Source of the DNA: Streptomyces sp.
Lineage (GTDB): Bacteria; Actinomycetota; Actinomycetes; Streptomycetales; Streptomycetaceae
Direction of reading: 5' to 3'
DNA: 48,861 nt
Assembly (NCBI RefSeq): GCF_019510245.1
Contig: NZ_JAEKKT010000162.1
Coordinates: 1-48,861, forward strand
A program made the position numbers and the translations under genes. The notes under the pieces are model-generated. The model made no database searches and had not been told where the DNA came from. It saw only the letters and a program-made list of their open reading frames with translations. This document shows positions 8,005 to 16,088 of the stretch, one piece after another (within the stretch, counting starts at the first letter, position 1; the number at the start of each line of letters is the position of its first letter).

Positions 8005-8837
8005 CGCTTCTCTCCTGCCAACCGTTCGATGAGGCCGACCGAGTCGTCGGTACTCAGAGCCTGCGCGCGGATCTCCGCATAGCGGTTGGCGAGTTGGGAG
8101 ACTTCCTCCGGTTCGCTGACCAGGATGCCCTGGTCCTCGATCTCCATGTAGACGACGTACTCGTGCTCCGCGGTCACCACCATCTTCATCGCGCCACGGT
8201 CGCCGGCATGCGTGCCCCGCAATCCCCGCTCCATCGGGAGTACTTGCAGACACACATTGTCCCGCTGCGCGTCCTCGACGAGCGAGCGCAATTGTCCGCG
8301 AAGTACCTCCCAAGGCCCGAACGGCCGGCGCAGCACGCTCTCTTCCAGGATGATCTCGATCATCGGGGCAGGCTCCCGTTTGAACAGCGCCCGGCGGGCC
8401 AGCCGTGCCTCTACCAGCTCTTCCCGCTTCTGCTCGGAGACCGGCGGAAAGCTGCCCCCGATCAGTGCGCGCGCGTAGTCCTCGGTCTGGAAAAGCCCGT
8501 CGATCACGAGCGTTGCGTACGACGAGATCGTGACCGCCCCGGCCTCCAGCTCCGAGAAGCCCCGGAACCGGGCGGGGTACTTCTCCAGCAGCATCCACTT
8601 GCGGGCCTTCTCGAAGACCCCCATCCCATTGCCGATGGCCTCCTCCAGTGCCACGAGCATCTTGTCGCTGGCGAGTTGCGCACACGTCTCCATGGCGCTG
8701 ATCGCGGACGCCGTGTAGCCGGTCCGCCGCCCCAACTCCTCCTGCGTGAGCTCCTGCTGCTCACGCAGTGCCTTCGCCAGGGCGGCCACCATCTGTGCCG
8801 CACCGCCCGCTTCCTCTTTGTTCTCGGCCCGCGCCAT
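8001..8837 (-). CDS. XRE-family helix-turn-helix regulator with DUF5753 domain
   Basis: 278 residues. An XRE helix-turn-helix lies at about 16-70 (LTQEELGRRTGYTASAISAME). The DUF5753 domain follows from about 100 to 270, with the family's GLFQTEDYARAL segment. It is translationally coupled (ATGA) to the DUF397 gene. Such pairs probably control their own transcription. G+C is lower than in core genes, fitting an accessory, mobile module. A 10-bp direct repeat (CGAACTCAAC twice, about 8853-8872) lies just upstream and could be a binding site. Confidence 0.92.
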   Translation of the reverse strand: MARAENKEEAGGAAQMVAALAKALREQQELTQEELGRRTGYTASAISAMETCAQLASDKMLVALEEAIGNGMGVFEKARKWMLLEKYPARFRGFSELEAGAVTISSYATLVIDGLFQTEDYARALIGGSFPPVSEQKREELVEARLARRALFKREPAPMIEIILEESVLRRPFGPWEVLRGQLRSLVEDAQRDNVCLQVLPMERGLRGTHAGDRGAMKMVVTAEHEYVVYMEIEDQGILVSEPEEVSQLANRYAEIRAQALSTDDSVGLIERLAGEKR

Positions 8838-8962
8838 TGGCGGTCACCCCCGAACTCAACCGAACTCAACCGGTCACAACCGACGCACCCCGATTTCCGA
8901 CCGTATTCAGTGGTGGACTCAGAGTTGTGGCGACGGTAGCCGCAGGTGCCGACACTGGTCCC

Positions 8963-9106
8963 ATGAATACGCAAAGTGGCCAGTCAAGCTTTGGCTGGCT
9001 CCCGGCCGTCGGCGTTCAACTCCGCAAAGCCGATGCGCAGTTCGACGCCGTGCGGGTGGACGCCGGGAGCGGGGGCGGCGGCTCGCCGACCGGCTCGCGG
9101 AGATGA
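8963..9106 (+). pseudogene. Possible frameshifted gene remnant
   Basis: A short frame from the ATG at 8963 encodes 47 residues: a plausible protein start (FGWLPAVGVQLRKADAQFDA), then low-complexity Gly/Ser to the stop. In another frame the same bases read GRRLADRLAEMTG, which looks like natural continuation of an alpha/beta protein. I therefore suspect a frameshifted remnant, perhaps related to the small primase/polymerase-like proteins found in Streptomyces. The rest of 8838-9150 shows no convincing gene. Confidence 0.3.
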
Positions 9107-9184
9107 CCGGGAGTTCGCCTTGTGGCGGCCTAGCTCCGAGGAGAAAGGAGCGAAATGACTACGTTGCTTGAACGGCCCGAGTCG

Positions 9185-9201
9185 GTATACCGGAGGTATA
9201 C
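9185..9201. promoter_or_regulatory. Operator candidate of the toxin-antitoxin pair
   Basis: GTATACC-GGA-GGTATAC is a perfect 7-bp inverted repeat ending 7 bases before the ATG at 9209. Ribbon-helix-helix antitoxins commonly repress through GTATAC-like palindromes. The right arm overlaps TATACT (9198-9203), a good -10 hexamer, which would put the transcript start at the ATG itself. Confidence 0.65.
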
Positions 9202-9208
9202 TTGCGTC

Positions 9209-9472
9209 ATGGCTGACACCACCGTCAAGGTCGACCCCGCTGTCCGTGACCGCCTTATGGTGCTCGCCCGGGAGCGGGGGATGACCATGCGTGACCTGAT
9301 CGCGGAACTCGCCGGGGCCACGCCCACGCAGGAGGAGCTGCGCAAGCGGTACGAGGAGACCAAGGCGTACTGCGAGACGCACTTCGGCGTGACCTTCACC
9401 GAGGAGGACCACGACCGGGTGGAGAAGATCTGGCAGGACCTGGAGGCCGGTCGGCCGGTTGACAGCCTGTGA
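9209..9472 (+). CDS. Ribbon-helix-helix-type antitoxin (VapB-like)
   Basis: 87 residues. The N-terminal TTVKVDPAVRDRLMVLARER segment has the beta-strand plus two helices of a ribbon-helix-helix DNA-binding dimer; the acidic C-terminal half would wrap the toxin. Its stop overlaps the toxin start in GTGA. Two starts are possible. ATG 9209 gives a normal RHH N-terminus and may be leaderless. ATG 9155 has a better ribosome site (AAAGGAG, 5 bases away) and would add 18 residues that include the operator palindrome. I prefer 9209. Confidence 0.85.
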   Translation: MADTTVKVDPAVRDRLMVLARERGMTMRDLIAELAGATPTQEELRKRYEETKAYCETHFGVTFTEEDHDRVEKIWQDLEAGRPVDSL

Positions 9473-9882
9473 GTGCGATGAGGACCGGCTCGACCGGTGT
9501 TGTCTTCGACGAGTCCGCCCTGCTGGCGCTGGGCTCGGGGAACTCGCTGGCGTCCCAGTTCGTGTCGAACACGGAGCACGGGCCGACCCGGCACGTCTAT
9601 GTCCCGGCGCTCTGCCTGGCCGCCGCCGACGGCATGCGCAAGGGGCTCGCGGAGCACGTCGGCGCGCTTCCGGCCATCGAGATCGTCGAGCTGGACTTCG
9701 CCGGTGCCTCCACGGTCGGCGCACTGCTGCGTGACGGCGTGGAGTGGCGGCTCGGGCACGCCGTCCATCTCTCGCGGCCCACGCTCGACTGGCCCGACGG
9801 CCGTCACGTCGTGACCGTCGAACCCGACCGCTACGCCGACATGCCGCTGGTGCGCACCATCAGGCTTCCGAAGCAGAGGTGA
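9469..9882 (+). CDS. PIN-like (VapC-type) toxin
   Basis: 137 residues, GTG start overlapping the antitoxin stop. The N-terminal VVFDESALLAL (Asp14) is the first strand of a PIN domain with its metal-binding Asp. Glu residues follow in the middle, and a late DADM-like region (RYADM) near the C-terminus may supply the last acid. VapC toxins are Mg-dependent RNases that cut tRNA or rRNA. The PIN motif set is not fully canonical, so target and activity are inferred only from the operon. Confidence 0.75.
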   Translation: MSAMRTGSTGVVFDESALLALGSGNSLASQFVSNTEHGPTRHVYVPALCLAAADGMRKGLAEHVGALPAIEIVELDFAGASTVGALLRDGVEWRLGHAVHLSRPTLDWPDGRHVVTVEPDRYADMPLVRTIRLPKQR

Positions 9883-9909
9883 CCCCGGTCGACTGAGGGC
9901 ACACCCCAA

Positions 9910-9943
9910 GGCTCCGGACCGGGAAACGGTCCGGAGCCCTTTT
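9910..9943. terminator. Strong hairpin terminator between convergent genes
   Basis: GGCTCCGGACCG pairs perfectly with CGGTCCGGAGCC (12 bp) around GGAAA and is followed by CTTTT. It lies after the toxin gene and before the end of the convergent secreted-protein gene, so it may serve both. Confidence 0.9.
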
Positions 9944-9990
9944 CACTCACACAGAGATGAACACGCGGCTCACGGCCGCTTCAGCGGTGC

Positions 9991-10257
9991 CTACCAGCCG
10001 CCGCGACCGCAGTCGGAACCGAGGTCGGTGATCTGGGCGCCCGGGCTGCCCTCGCCGTTGATGAGGTTGCCGCCGAGGCCGTTGATGAGGCCCACCTCGC
10101 CGAGGATGTCGAGGTTCAGGTCGTGGGACCGGCAGCCACCGCCGTGACCGCCGTACGCGTGCTGCTGCGCCGGCAGGGCGGTGGCCGGGACGGTGCCCAT
10201 GAAGCCGACGCCACCGACGATGGCGATCGCGACAGCCGCCTTGTGGAGCTTGCGCAT
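9991..10257 (-). CDS. Small secreted protein of unknown function
   Basis: 88 residues; ATG at 10257 behind a GAGGAGG site. Residues 1-30 are a signal peptide (MRKLHK, hydrophobic AVAIAIVGGVGFMGT, then a likely cut after PATA). The mature part is Gly/Asn-rich (DLNLDILGEVGLINGLGGNLINGEG) with two cysteines that could pair. It is not a chaplin: the chaplin core with its spaced GN-Cys pattern is absent, and it does not match rodlins. Similar Gly/Asn small secreted proteins occur in Streptomyces, without known role. Confidence 0.8.
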   Translation of the reverse strand: MRKLHKAAVAIAIVGGVGFMGTVPATALPAQQHAYGGHGGGCRSHDLNLDILGEVGLINGLGGNLINGEGSPGAQITDLGSDCGRGGW

Positions 10258-10378
10258 GTTCCTCCTCGAGCTGTGGGAGCGCGCGGACATATGAACTGAT
10301 AAGCGCTCATTTCTGAGGCTAGATCGACATCTCGCGCCGCGCTCTTCGGAGGAGCCATATGGGGACACCGGCATCCGG

Positions 10379-10442
10379 GTGACCGGTCATCAGCGTGACC
10401 GGCCGTCAGCGTGACCGGTCGTCAGCGTGACCGGCCGTCAGC
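10379..10442. repeat. Four 16-bp tandem repeats
   Basis: Four head-to-tail units of GTGACCGGYCRTCAGC (10379, 10395, 10411, 10427) with only two variable positions. The last unit runs into the stop codon of the minus-strand gene ending at 10438. Confidence 0.85.
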
Positions 10443-11088
10443 TGAAGACGATCATCGAACCCTGGGCCAGGCTGCGGGTCGCCGCCGCGTGCAGGCCGAG
10501 CCACACGTGCCGTTCCCGCGCGAACGGGCTCGGGTCGTAGGGGGCGGGGACCGCCGGTTCCTCCAAGTCGGTCGGGGCGGCCGGGGGTTGGGGCGGGGCC
10601 GGGGGGTTCGCCGGGTCGATGCCGATCGACGGGGCGACGTACTCCAGCTCGCGCAGCAGGGCGTGGGAGGAGCCCAGCGGGCCGCCGCTGGCGAGGAGTT
10701 CGTCACTGGAGAGCGGGCGCGGGAAGTCGACCGGGACGTAGGCGCCCGCGTGGTCGTAGTGCCAGACCAGGTGCGACTGCTGGGCCGTCGACTCGAACAT
10801 CTCCAGGAGCTGCTCGTAGTCGCCGCCGAGGTCGTCCACGGGGGAGACGGGCAGACCGCAGACCTGGAGGAGGTAGGCGCGGCGGAGGAAGTGGAGCGCG
10901 TCGTAGTCGAAGCCGGCCACCGGGGCGACCTCGCCGGACAGGCCCGGCATGTACTGGTACACCGGCACCGGGGGCAGCCCGGCCTCGGCGAGCACCTTGT
11001 TGTACTGCGCGAGTTCCTCGGCGAACGGATTGTCGGGGGTGTGGCACAACACGTCGACGAGCGGTACCAGCCAGAGGTCACAGGCCAA
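10438..11088 (-). CDS. Conserved hypothetical protein
   Basis: 216 residues, TTG start at 11088 after GAGGAG. No known domain recognised. The first 140 residues look like a folded cytosolic domain with many aromatic residues (CDLWLVPLVDVLCHT, YDALHFLRRAYLLQVCGLP, WHYDHAGAYVPVDF), followed by a Pro/Ala-rich linker (about 150-185) and a short C-terminal helix. Third-position G/C bias supports coding. The shape recalls small immunity-like or regulatory proteins but nothing specific can be claimed. Confidence 0.65.
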   Translation of the reverse strand: MACDLWLVPLVDVLCHTPDNPFAEELAQYNKVLAEAGLPPVPVYQYMPGLSGEVAPVAGFDYDALHFLRRAYLLQVCGLPVSPVDDLGGDYEQLLEMFESTAQQSHLVWHYDHAGAYVPVDFPRPLSSDELLASGGPLGSSHALLRELEYVAPSIGIDPANPPAPPQPPAAPTDLEEPAVPAPYDPSPFARERHVWLGLHAAATRSLAQGSMIVFS

Positions 11089-11166
11089 AGAGGGCTCCTC
11101 ATGTCAGCGCGTTCACAGCGAGTGCTCAGCTAGGTGGTCAGGGAAGAGTAGTCCGTGCGGCGCCGG

Positions 11167-13587
11167 TCAGCTCCCCTCGTGCAGATCCCATACCCAGACC
11201 CCACCGGTCCACTTACCGGGTTTTCCGGTCAGGGCCTCCACCGCCTGTCGTAGTTTCTCGTCATTGGGTTGCGGGGCGACCACCAGGACCCCCGCCTTCC
11301 AGTACGCGAAGTCCTTCTTCGCCTGCGCCCGCCAGTTCTTGCCGATCACCGGCACCTTGCCGGAGTAGCGGACGTCCCGGAGCATGCTGGAGGTGTAGCG
11401 CGGGACGGCGCCGTAGATACCGATGCGGTCCGCGCCGTAGGGGCCGTTGAAATACCCGCCGGGCAGCTTGAAGCCGAGACCGGCGCTGGTCTGCCAGTGC
11501 AGGGCCTCGGCGTAGCCGGGGTCCGGGAGCGGGACGGGGACGAGGGACTCGCCCTTGCCCACGTACGACTTCCACATCCCGCTGCTGATGAACTCCGGGA
11601 CCGCCTCGCGCTGTTCGGACTTGAGCGGGGCGGGGACGATCGGGAGCAGGGCGAGGGCGACGGCCAGCAGGCCGAAGTACTGGGCGGCGGGGCGGCGGCT
11701 GGTCAGCGCCCTTTCGGCCGCGAGCGCGAGCAGGATGCCCAGGGCCGGGGCGCAGATCATCGCCACCCGGCCCTCGATGACGGACTCGAAGAGCGGGAAC
11801 TTCCGCACCAGCGCCCAGGGCCCCGGGTACACCGTCTCCGTCAGCGGGATGCGGATCTCCGGGCCCAGGGACAGCACGGCCGCGGCCGCCGACGTGAAGG
11901 CCAGCGCCTTGACCAGCGGCCGTTCCCAGAACCGCACGACGATCCCGAAGGCGACCAGGAGCAGCGGCCAGCCGTAGAAGGCGTTCTGCTCGGTCGGGTT
12001 GAGGGAGAGCTCGTTGGCGCGGCCGGCGTCGCCGTAGAGCATCGAGCGTTCGGCGAAGGCGAGGAGGGAGAGGGGGCTGTTTCCGGCGTTGTCGCCGTGC
12101 AGGACGCTGTGGTAGCTCTGCGGCCCCGTGAACTGCCAGTAGAGGGGGTACGCGACGAGGGGCAGGCAGACCGCCCCGGCGATCAGCAGGCCCTTGCCCA
12201 GCGGGCGCCACGCCTCCCGCGCCACCTGTGGACGTACGGCCGCGTAGGCGAGGGCGAACAACGTCATCCCGAGCGCCGCCAGCAGGAACGGCTCCTCGCC
12301 GAGGAAGACCTGGTACGCCGCCATCAGGCCGAGCACGATCCCGTCCCGCCGGACCCGGGCGCCGGTGGCGAGGCGCAGGGCCCGGTCGATGACCAGCGGG
12401 ATCATGAACAGGATCACGAAGTTGGGGTGCGCGTTGGCGTGGCTGACCATCGGCGGCGCGAAAGCAGCGAGGGCCGCGCCGACGAAGGCGGCACCCCGCT
12501 GCCGTACCACCCGTCTGACGATCAGCCAGTACCAGGCGACGGCGGTCGCGGCGAGGCCCAGTGCCATGCAGACGGAGAGCGAGACGGCCGGACCGGCTAT
12601 GAGGGTCAGCGGGGCGAAGGGGACCGACAGGCCCAGCATGACCGTGTTGGCCATGAGGTTGACGCCGTCGGGGAAGTTCTGGAAGTCGGAGAAGAACGGG
12701 TTGCGGAAGTGCGCGAGGTTGTCCGCGGTCACCGCGAAGAACCACTCCCACTGGTTCTGGTCCTGGATGGAGTCGGTGAGGTAGCGGTGGTCCGGGTCGA
12801 AGAAACGGCCCGAGTAGAGGGTGATGGAGAGGACGAGGAAGAGGACGGTGACCAGCAGGTCCGCCGGGCGCAGCCGGCGCAGCCGCAGCCGGGCCAGGTC
12901 GGCGAGGACCTTCGGGTAGTCCAGCGGGCCCACCTTCGAGCCGGGCTGGTGGCTCCAGCGGACCGGGACCTCGGTGATGGGGTGGCCGGCGCGGTGCAGG
13001 TGCTGGAGGACCTCCACGTCGATGCCCCAGCCGTCCAGCCGGGAGCCGGCGAAGGCCTCGCGGGCCAGGTCGCCGTCGAAGAGCTTGAACCCGCACTGGG
13101 TGTCCTTGAGACCCGGCACGGCGGTGGCGCGTATCAGCAGGTTCCCGGCGCGGCCGAGCAGCTCGCGCAGCCGGTGCTGGTGGGCGGCTATCTCCGCGCC
13201 CGGCACCGCGCGCGAGCCGATCGCCGCGGCGCCGCCCTCGCTGAGCGCCTTGTCCAGCCGCTCCAGCTCCTCGATCGGCGCGGCGAGGTCGGCGTCGCTG
13301 ACCAGCACCCGGGCGCCGGTGGTGGCGGCGACGCCGAGCCGCAGGGCGTTTCCCTTGCCCCGGTTGCGGTCGGCGGCGACCAGCCGGACCTGCGGGTGCC
13401 TTGAGGCCGCGACCTCGCGGGTCCCGTCCGTCGAGCCGTCGTCGGAGACGATCACTTCCCAGGAACCGAAGCGGCTCTCGTTGTCGGCGAGGTAGCGGGT
13501 GACGGCGTCGAGGGTCGGGCCGAGCCGCTCCTCCTCGTTGTACGCCGGGATGACGACGGAAAGCTCGACGGTCGTGGGCGCGGTCAT
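11167..13587 (-). CDS. Membrane glycosyltransferase: GT2 domain fused to multi-pass GT-C-like domain
   Basis: 806 residues. Residues 1-240 are a GT2 domain of the dolichyl-phosphate mannose/glucose synthase type: VVIPAYNEEERLG, DDGSTDGT and the metal-binding DAD (98-100). From about 250 the protein has ten or more hydrophobic helices with a large C-terminal extracytoplasmic domain, like polyprenyl-phosphate-sugar-dependent GT-C enzymes. A plausible role is to make a polyprenyl-phosphate sugar and then transfer it outside the membrane to a wall glycan or protein. The ATG at 13587 overlaps the GntR stop (ATGA), so the two are co-translated. Confidence 0.85.
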   Translation of the reverse strand: MTAPTTVELSVVIPAYNEEERLGPTLDAVTRYLADNESRFGSWEVIVSDDGSTDGTREVAASRHPQVRLVAADRNRGKGNALRLGVAATTGARVLVSDADLAAPIEELERLDKALSEGGAAAIGSRAVPGAEIAAHQHRLRELLGRAGNLLIRATAVPGLKDTQCGFKLFDGDLAREAFAGSRLDGWGIDVEVLQHLHRAGHPITEVPVRWSHQPGSKVGPLDYPKVLADLARLRLRRLRPADLLVTVLFLVLSITLYSGRFFDPDHRYLTDSIQDQNQWEWFFAVTADNLAHFRNPFFSDFQNFPDGVNLMANTVMLGLSVPFAPLTLIAGPAVSLSVCMALGLAATAVAWYWLIVRRVVRQRGAAFVGAALAAFAPPMVSHANAHPNFVILFMIPLVIDRALRLATGARVRRDGIVLGLMAAYQVFLGEEPFLLAALGMTLFALAYAAVRPQVAREAWRPLGKGLLIAGAVCLPLVAYPLYWQFTGPQSYHSVLHGDNAGNSPLSLLAFAERSMLYGDAGRANELSLNPTEQNAFYGWPLLLVAFGIVVRFWERPLVKALAFTSAAAAVLSLGPEIRIPLTETVYPGPWALVRKFPLFESVIEGRVAMICAPALGILLALAAERALTSRRPAAQYFGLLAVALALLPIVPAPLKSEQREAVPEFISSGMWKSYVGKGESLVPVPLPDPGYAEALHWQTSAGLGFKLPGGYFNGPYGADRIGIYGAVPRYTSSMLRDVRYSGKVPVIGKNWRAQAKKDFAYWKAGVLVVAPQPNDEKLRQAVEALTGKPGKWTGGVWVWDLHEGS

Positions 13588-14285
13588 CCGTCCTTCTCCG
13601 CCAGTCGCTCGATCAGGGCGAGGGAGTGCGTGTTGGACGCGGCGACGATCCCACGGGCGCCCTCCGAGTCCCGGCGCGCGAGCGCGTCGACCAACTCGGT
13701 GTGCCGGGACCACAGATACCCGCGTAGATCCGGCAGCCTGCGCAGGTGCCGTACCGCGCACACCCAGGACTGCACGCGCAGCCGGTGCAGGAAGTCGGCG
13801 AGGTAGGGGTTGCCGAAGAGGGCGGACAGCTCCCGCCAGAACCGGAGGTCGTAGCCGACGAGGACGGTCAGATCACCGGCGGCCGCGGCGCGCTGCGCCT
13901 CCTCGCCACGCCGCCGGACCGTCGCGAGTGCGGCCGAGACCCTCGGCTCCTCGGGGTCCTTGAAAGCGGGGTGCAGGCCGTCGGCGAGGGCCTGGAACAT
14001 GCCGTCGGTGACCAGGCTGCGGGCCTCGATCATGCCCCGGTAGTCGGCGAGCGTGTACTCCGGCACCCGGAAGCCGCGGTGCTGGTCGGCGTCGAGGATG
14101 CCCTGCGCGGACAGGTCGACCAGCGCCTCGCGGACCGGCGTGGCGGAGACCCCGTACTGTTCGGCGATCTCCTTGACCGTGAACTCCCGGCCCGGCTGCA
14201 GCCGCCCGGCGAGCACCTCGTCACGGAGCGCGTCCGCGATCTGCTGGCGCAGGGTACTGCGCGTCACAGCGCCGTTGCCGGGCAT
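13584..14285 (-). CDS. GntR-family (FadR-type) transcriptional regulator
   Basis: 233 residues from the ATG at 14285, which has GAGAGG 9 bases upstream; an in-frame upstream start would overlap the operator-like repeats and is disfavoured. A winged helix-turn-helix (LRQQIADALRDEVLAGRLQPG, then YGVSATPVREALVDL) covers about 10-75, and an all-helical FCD effector domain covers 85-225. It is coupled to the glycosyltransferase gene, an unusual partner for GntR. It may repress this two-gene unit and bind the palindrome upstream; the effector is unknown. Confidence 0.92.
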   Translation of the reverse strand: MPGNGAVTRSTLRQQIADALRDEVLAGRLQPGREFTVKEIAEQYGVSATPVREALVDLSAQGILDADQHRGFRVPEYTLADYRGMIEARSLVTDGMFQALADGLHPAFKDPEEPRVSAALATVRRRGEEAQRAAAAGDLTVLVGYDLRFWRELSALFGNPYLADFLHRLRVQSWVCAVRHLRRLPDLRGYLWSRHTELVDALARRDSEGARGIVAASNTHSLALIERLAEKDG

Positions 14286-14303
14286 CGTGGGGTGCCTCTC
14301 CTC

Positions 14304-14368
14304 ACGCGTTCGGGTGACGTGCTCGCTTACACGTACATGTACGAGCACGCCACCTTACGCGTTCGGGT
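14304..14368. promoter_or_regulatory. GntR operator candidate: palindrome flanked by direct repeats
   Basis: CGTACATGTACG (14332-14343) is a perfect 12-bp palindrome. It overlaps a wider inverted repeat GTGCTCG (14319-14325) and CGAGCAC (14342-14348). All of this is flanked by a perfect 12-bp direct repeat ACGCGTTCGGGT at 14304-14315 and 14357-14368, 53 bp apart. It directly precedes the GntR gene. Confidence 0.6.
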
Positions 14369-14455
14369 TCCGCGCGTACTCCTTCCGTGTCCACGAAGCT
14401 ACCCGTGGGTCTTTTCTACGAATCCTGTGGATCACCTGTGAGGGGCGGTGCTTTA

Positions 14456-14505
14456 GCGCCCCTTTAGGGGCGCGGGGAACTGCGCGACCGGCCCCACCGG
14501 CCGGC
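14456..14505 (-). repeat. Dispersed intergenic palindromic repeat
   Basis: GCGCCCC-TTTA-GGGGCGC hairpin followed by GGGGAACTGCGCGACCGGCC. Read on the minus strand it starts close to the stop of the aminotransferase gene, so it may act as that gene's terminator. Confidence 0.75.
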
Positions 14506-14523
14506 ACCCGACAACGGCGGCCC

Positions 14524-15879
14524 TTACACCGTGTACTCGTCGGCCACGCTCAGCGCAGCGTCCAGCGCCGCGAACCCTTCCTTCAGCTCCGCCTCACTCA
14601 CGTTGCACGGCGGCACGACATGCGTCCGGTTCATGTTCACGAACGGCCACAGCCCCTGCTTCTTCGCCGCCGCGCCGAAGGCGGCCATCGCCGCGTTGGC
14701 CTCCCCGGCCGCGTTGTACGGCACCAGCGGCTCCCGGGTCTCCCGGTTCCGCACCAGGTCGAGCGCCCAGAACATGCCGACCCCGCGGACCTCGCCGACG
14801 CTCGGGTGCCGCTCGGCGAGCGAGGCGAGCGCCGGCCCGACCACCTCGGCCCCCAGCCGCTTCGCGTTCTCGACGACCCCTTCCTCCGCCATCACGTTGA
14901 TGGTGGCGACGGCGGCGGCACACGCCAGCGGATGCCCGGAGTACGTCAGCCCACCCGGGTAGGGCCGCCTGCCGAAGGTCTCGGCGATCTTCCCGCTGAT
15001 GGCCACACCGCCGAGCGGCACGTACCCGCTGTTCACGCCCTTGGCGAAGGTCATCAGGTCGGGTACGACCCCGAACAGGTCGGCGGCGAACCACTCACCG
15101 GTCCGACCGAACCCGGCCATCACCTCGTCCAGGACGAAGACGATCCCGTACGTGTCGCAGATCTCCCGGACACCGGCCAGATACCCGGCGGGCGGCACCA
15201 TGATCCCGGCGGTGCCGGGGATGGTCTCCAGCACGATGGCCGCGACCGTCCCCGGGCCCTCGAAGGCGATGGTCGTCTCGAGGTGCTCCAGCGCCCGCGC
15301 GGTCTCCTGCTCCTCGGTCTCCGCGTAGAAGCGGGAGCGGTAGAGGAAGGGCGCCCAGAAGTGCACGACCCCGGCGGCGGCGCCGTCGGAGGCCCAGCGG
15401 CGCGGGTCGCCGGTGATGTTGATCGCCTGCTGGGTGCCGCCGTGGTACGAGCGGTAGGCGGACAGCACCTTCGGGCGCCCGGTGTGCAGCCGGGCCATCC
15501 GCACGGCGTGCTCGACGGCGTCCGCGCCCCCGTTGGTGAAGAAGATCTTGTCCAGGTCCCCGGGCGTCCGCTCGGCGATCAGCCGCGCCGCCTCCGACCG
15601 CGCCTCGACGGCGAAGGCGGGCGCGAAGGTCGTCATCTTCGCGGCCTGCTCCTGGATGGCCTCGACGACCTTGGGGTGCTGGTACCCGATGTTGGTGAAG
15701 ACGAGCCCGCTGGTGAAGTCCAGGTAGCGCCGGCCGTCGTAGTCCCAGAAGTACGACCCCTCGGCGCCGGCCACGGCAAGCGGGTCGATGAGGTCCTGCG
15801 CGGACCAGGAGTGGAAGACATGCGCGCGATCGGCCGCCTGCACGGCGGCACCGGCCTGGGGATTGGGCTGAGGGGTCAT
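14524..15879 (-). CDS. Class-III PLP-dependent aminotransferase
   Basis: 451 residues, full length for omega-amino acid aminotransferases. PLP-site features are visible: TNGGADAVEHAVRMAR (115-130), the DEVMAGFGRTG block with Asp251 that pairs with the pyridine nitrogen, and the Schiff-base Lys280 in TFAKGVNSGYVPLG. The subgroup resembles taurine-, beta-alanine- or putrescine-type pyruvate transaminases, but the amine substrate is not determined. ATG start at 15879. It is monocistronic; a palindromic repeat follows. Confidence 0.92.
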   Translation of the reverse strand: MTPQPNPQAGAAVQAADRAHVFHSWSAQDLIDPLAVAGAEGSYFWDYDGRRYLDFTSGLVFTNIGYQHPKVVEAIQEQAAKMTTFAPAFAVEARSEAARLIAERTPGDLDKIFFTNGGADAVEHAVRMARLHTGRPKVLSAYRSYHGGTQQAINITGDPRRWASDGAAAGVVHFWAPFLYRSRFYAETEEQETARALEHLETTIAFEGPGTVAAIVLETIPGTAGIMVPPAGYLAGVREICDTYGIVFVLDEVMAGFGRTGEWFAADLFGVVPDLMTFAKGVNSGYVPLGGVAISGKIAETFGRRPYPGGLTYSGHPLACAAAVATINVMAEEGVVENAKRLGAEVVGPALASLAERHPSVGEVRGVGMFWALDLVRNRETREPLVPYNAAGEANAAMAAFGAAAKKQGLWPFVNMNRTHVVPPCNVSEAELKEGFAALDAALSVADEYTV

Positions 15880-15956
15880 GCGGGGGAGCGTAGGAGCAAC
15901 CGGTACGGGAGCGGTATCGGCGACCTGTTCCGTGGCCAGGGGGATTCCGCGACAGA

Positions 15957-15965
15957 TTGTCCACA
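15957..15965 (+). promoter_or_regulatory. DnaA box-like nonamer
   Basis: TTGTCCACA is an exact match to the preferred Streptomyces DnaA box. It lies upstream of the kinase gene, away from any origin features, so it may be a regulatory or titration site. Confidence 0.45.
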
Positions 15966-15995
15966 GCCTGGGGACATGCTCCCGGGTCGGTCCCT

Positions 15996-16005
15996 GTTAC
16001 GTAAC
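15996..16005. promoter_or_regulatory. Perfect 10-bp palindrome upstream of kinase gene
   Basis: GTTACGTAAC lies 83 bases before the kinase start in an otherwise unexplained 209-base divergent promoter region; a regulator dimer could bind it. Confidence 0.35.
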
Positions 16006-16088
16006 CGTAGACATGGCGCTGCGCGATCCCCGGAAGGGCCGCATTATTCTCGGCTCGATCACAAGTGTGAGCGAGGGGCGGATCTGCC

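Noticed and set aside
9991..10257. Chaplin or rodlin gene
   Set aside because: It is secreted and Gly/Asn-rich, but the chaplin core and the rodlin sequence pattern are absent.
11269..13404. 711-residue plus-strand frame
   Set aside because: Exact shadow of the glycosyltransferase gene with no domain pattern.
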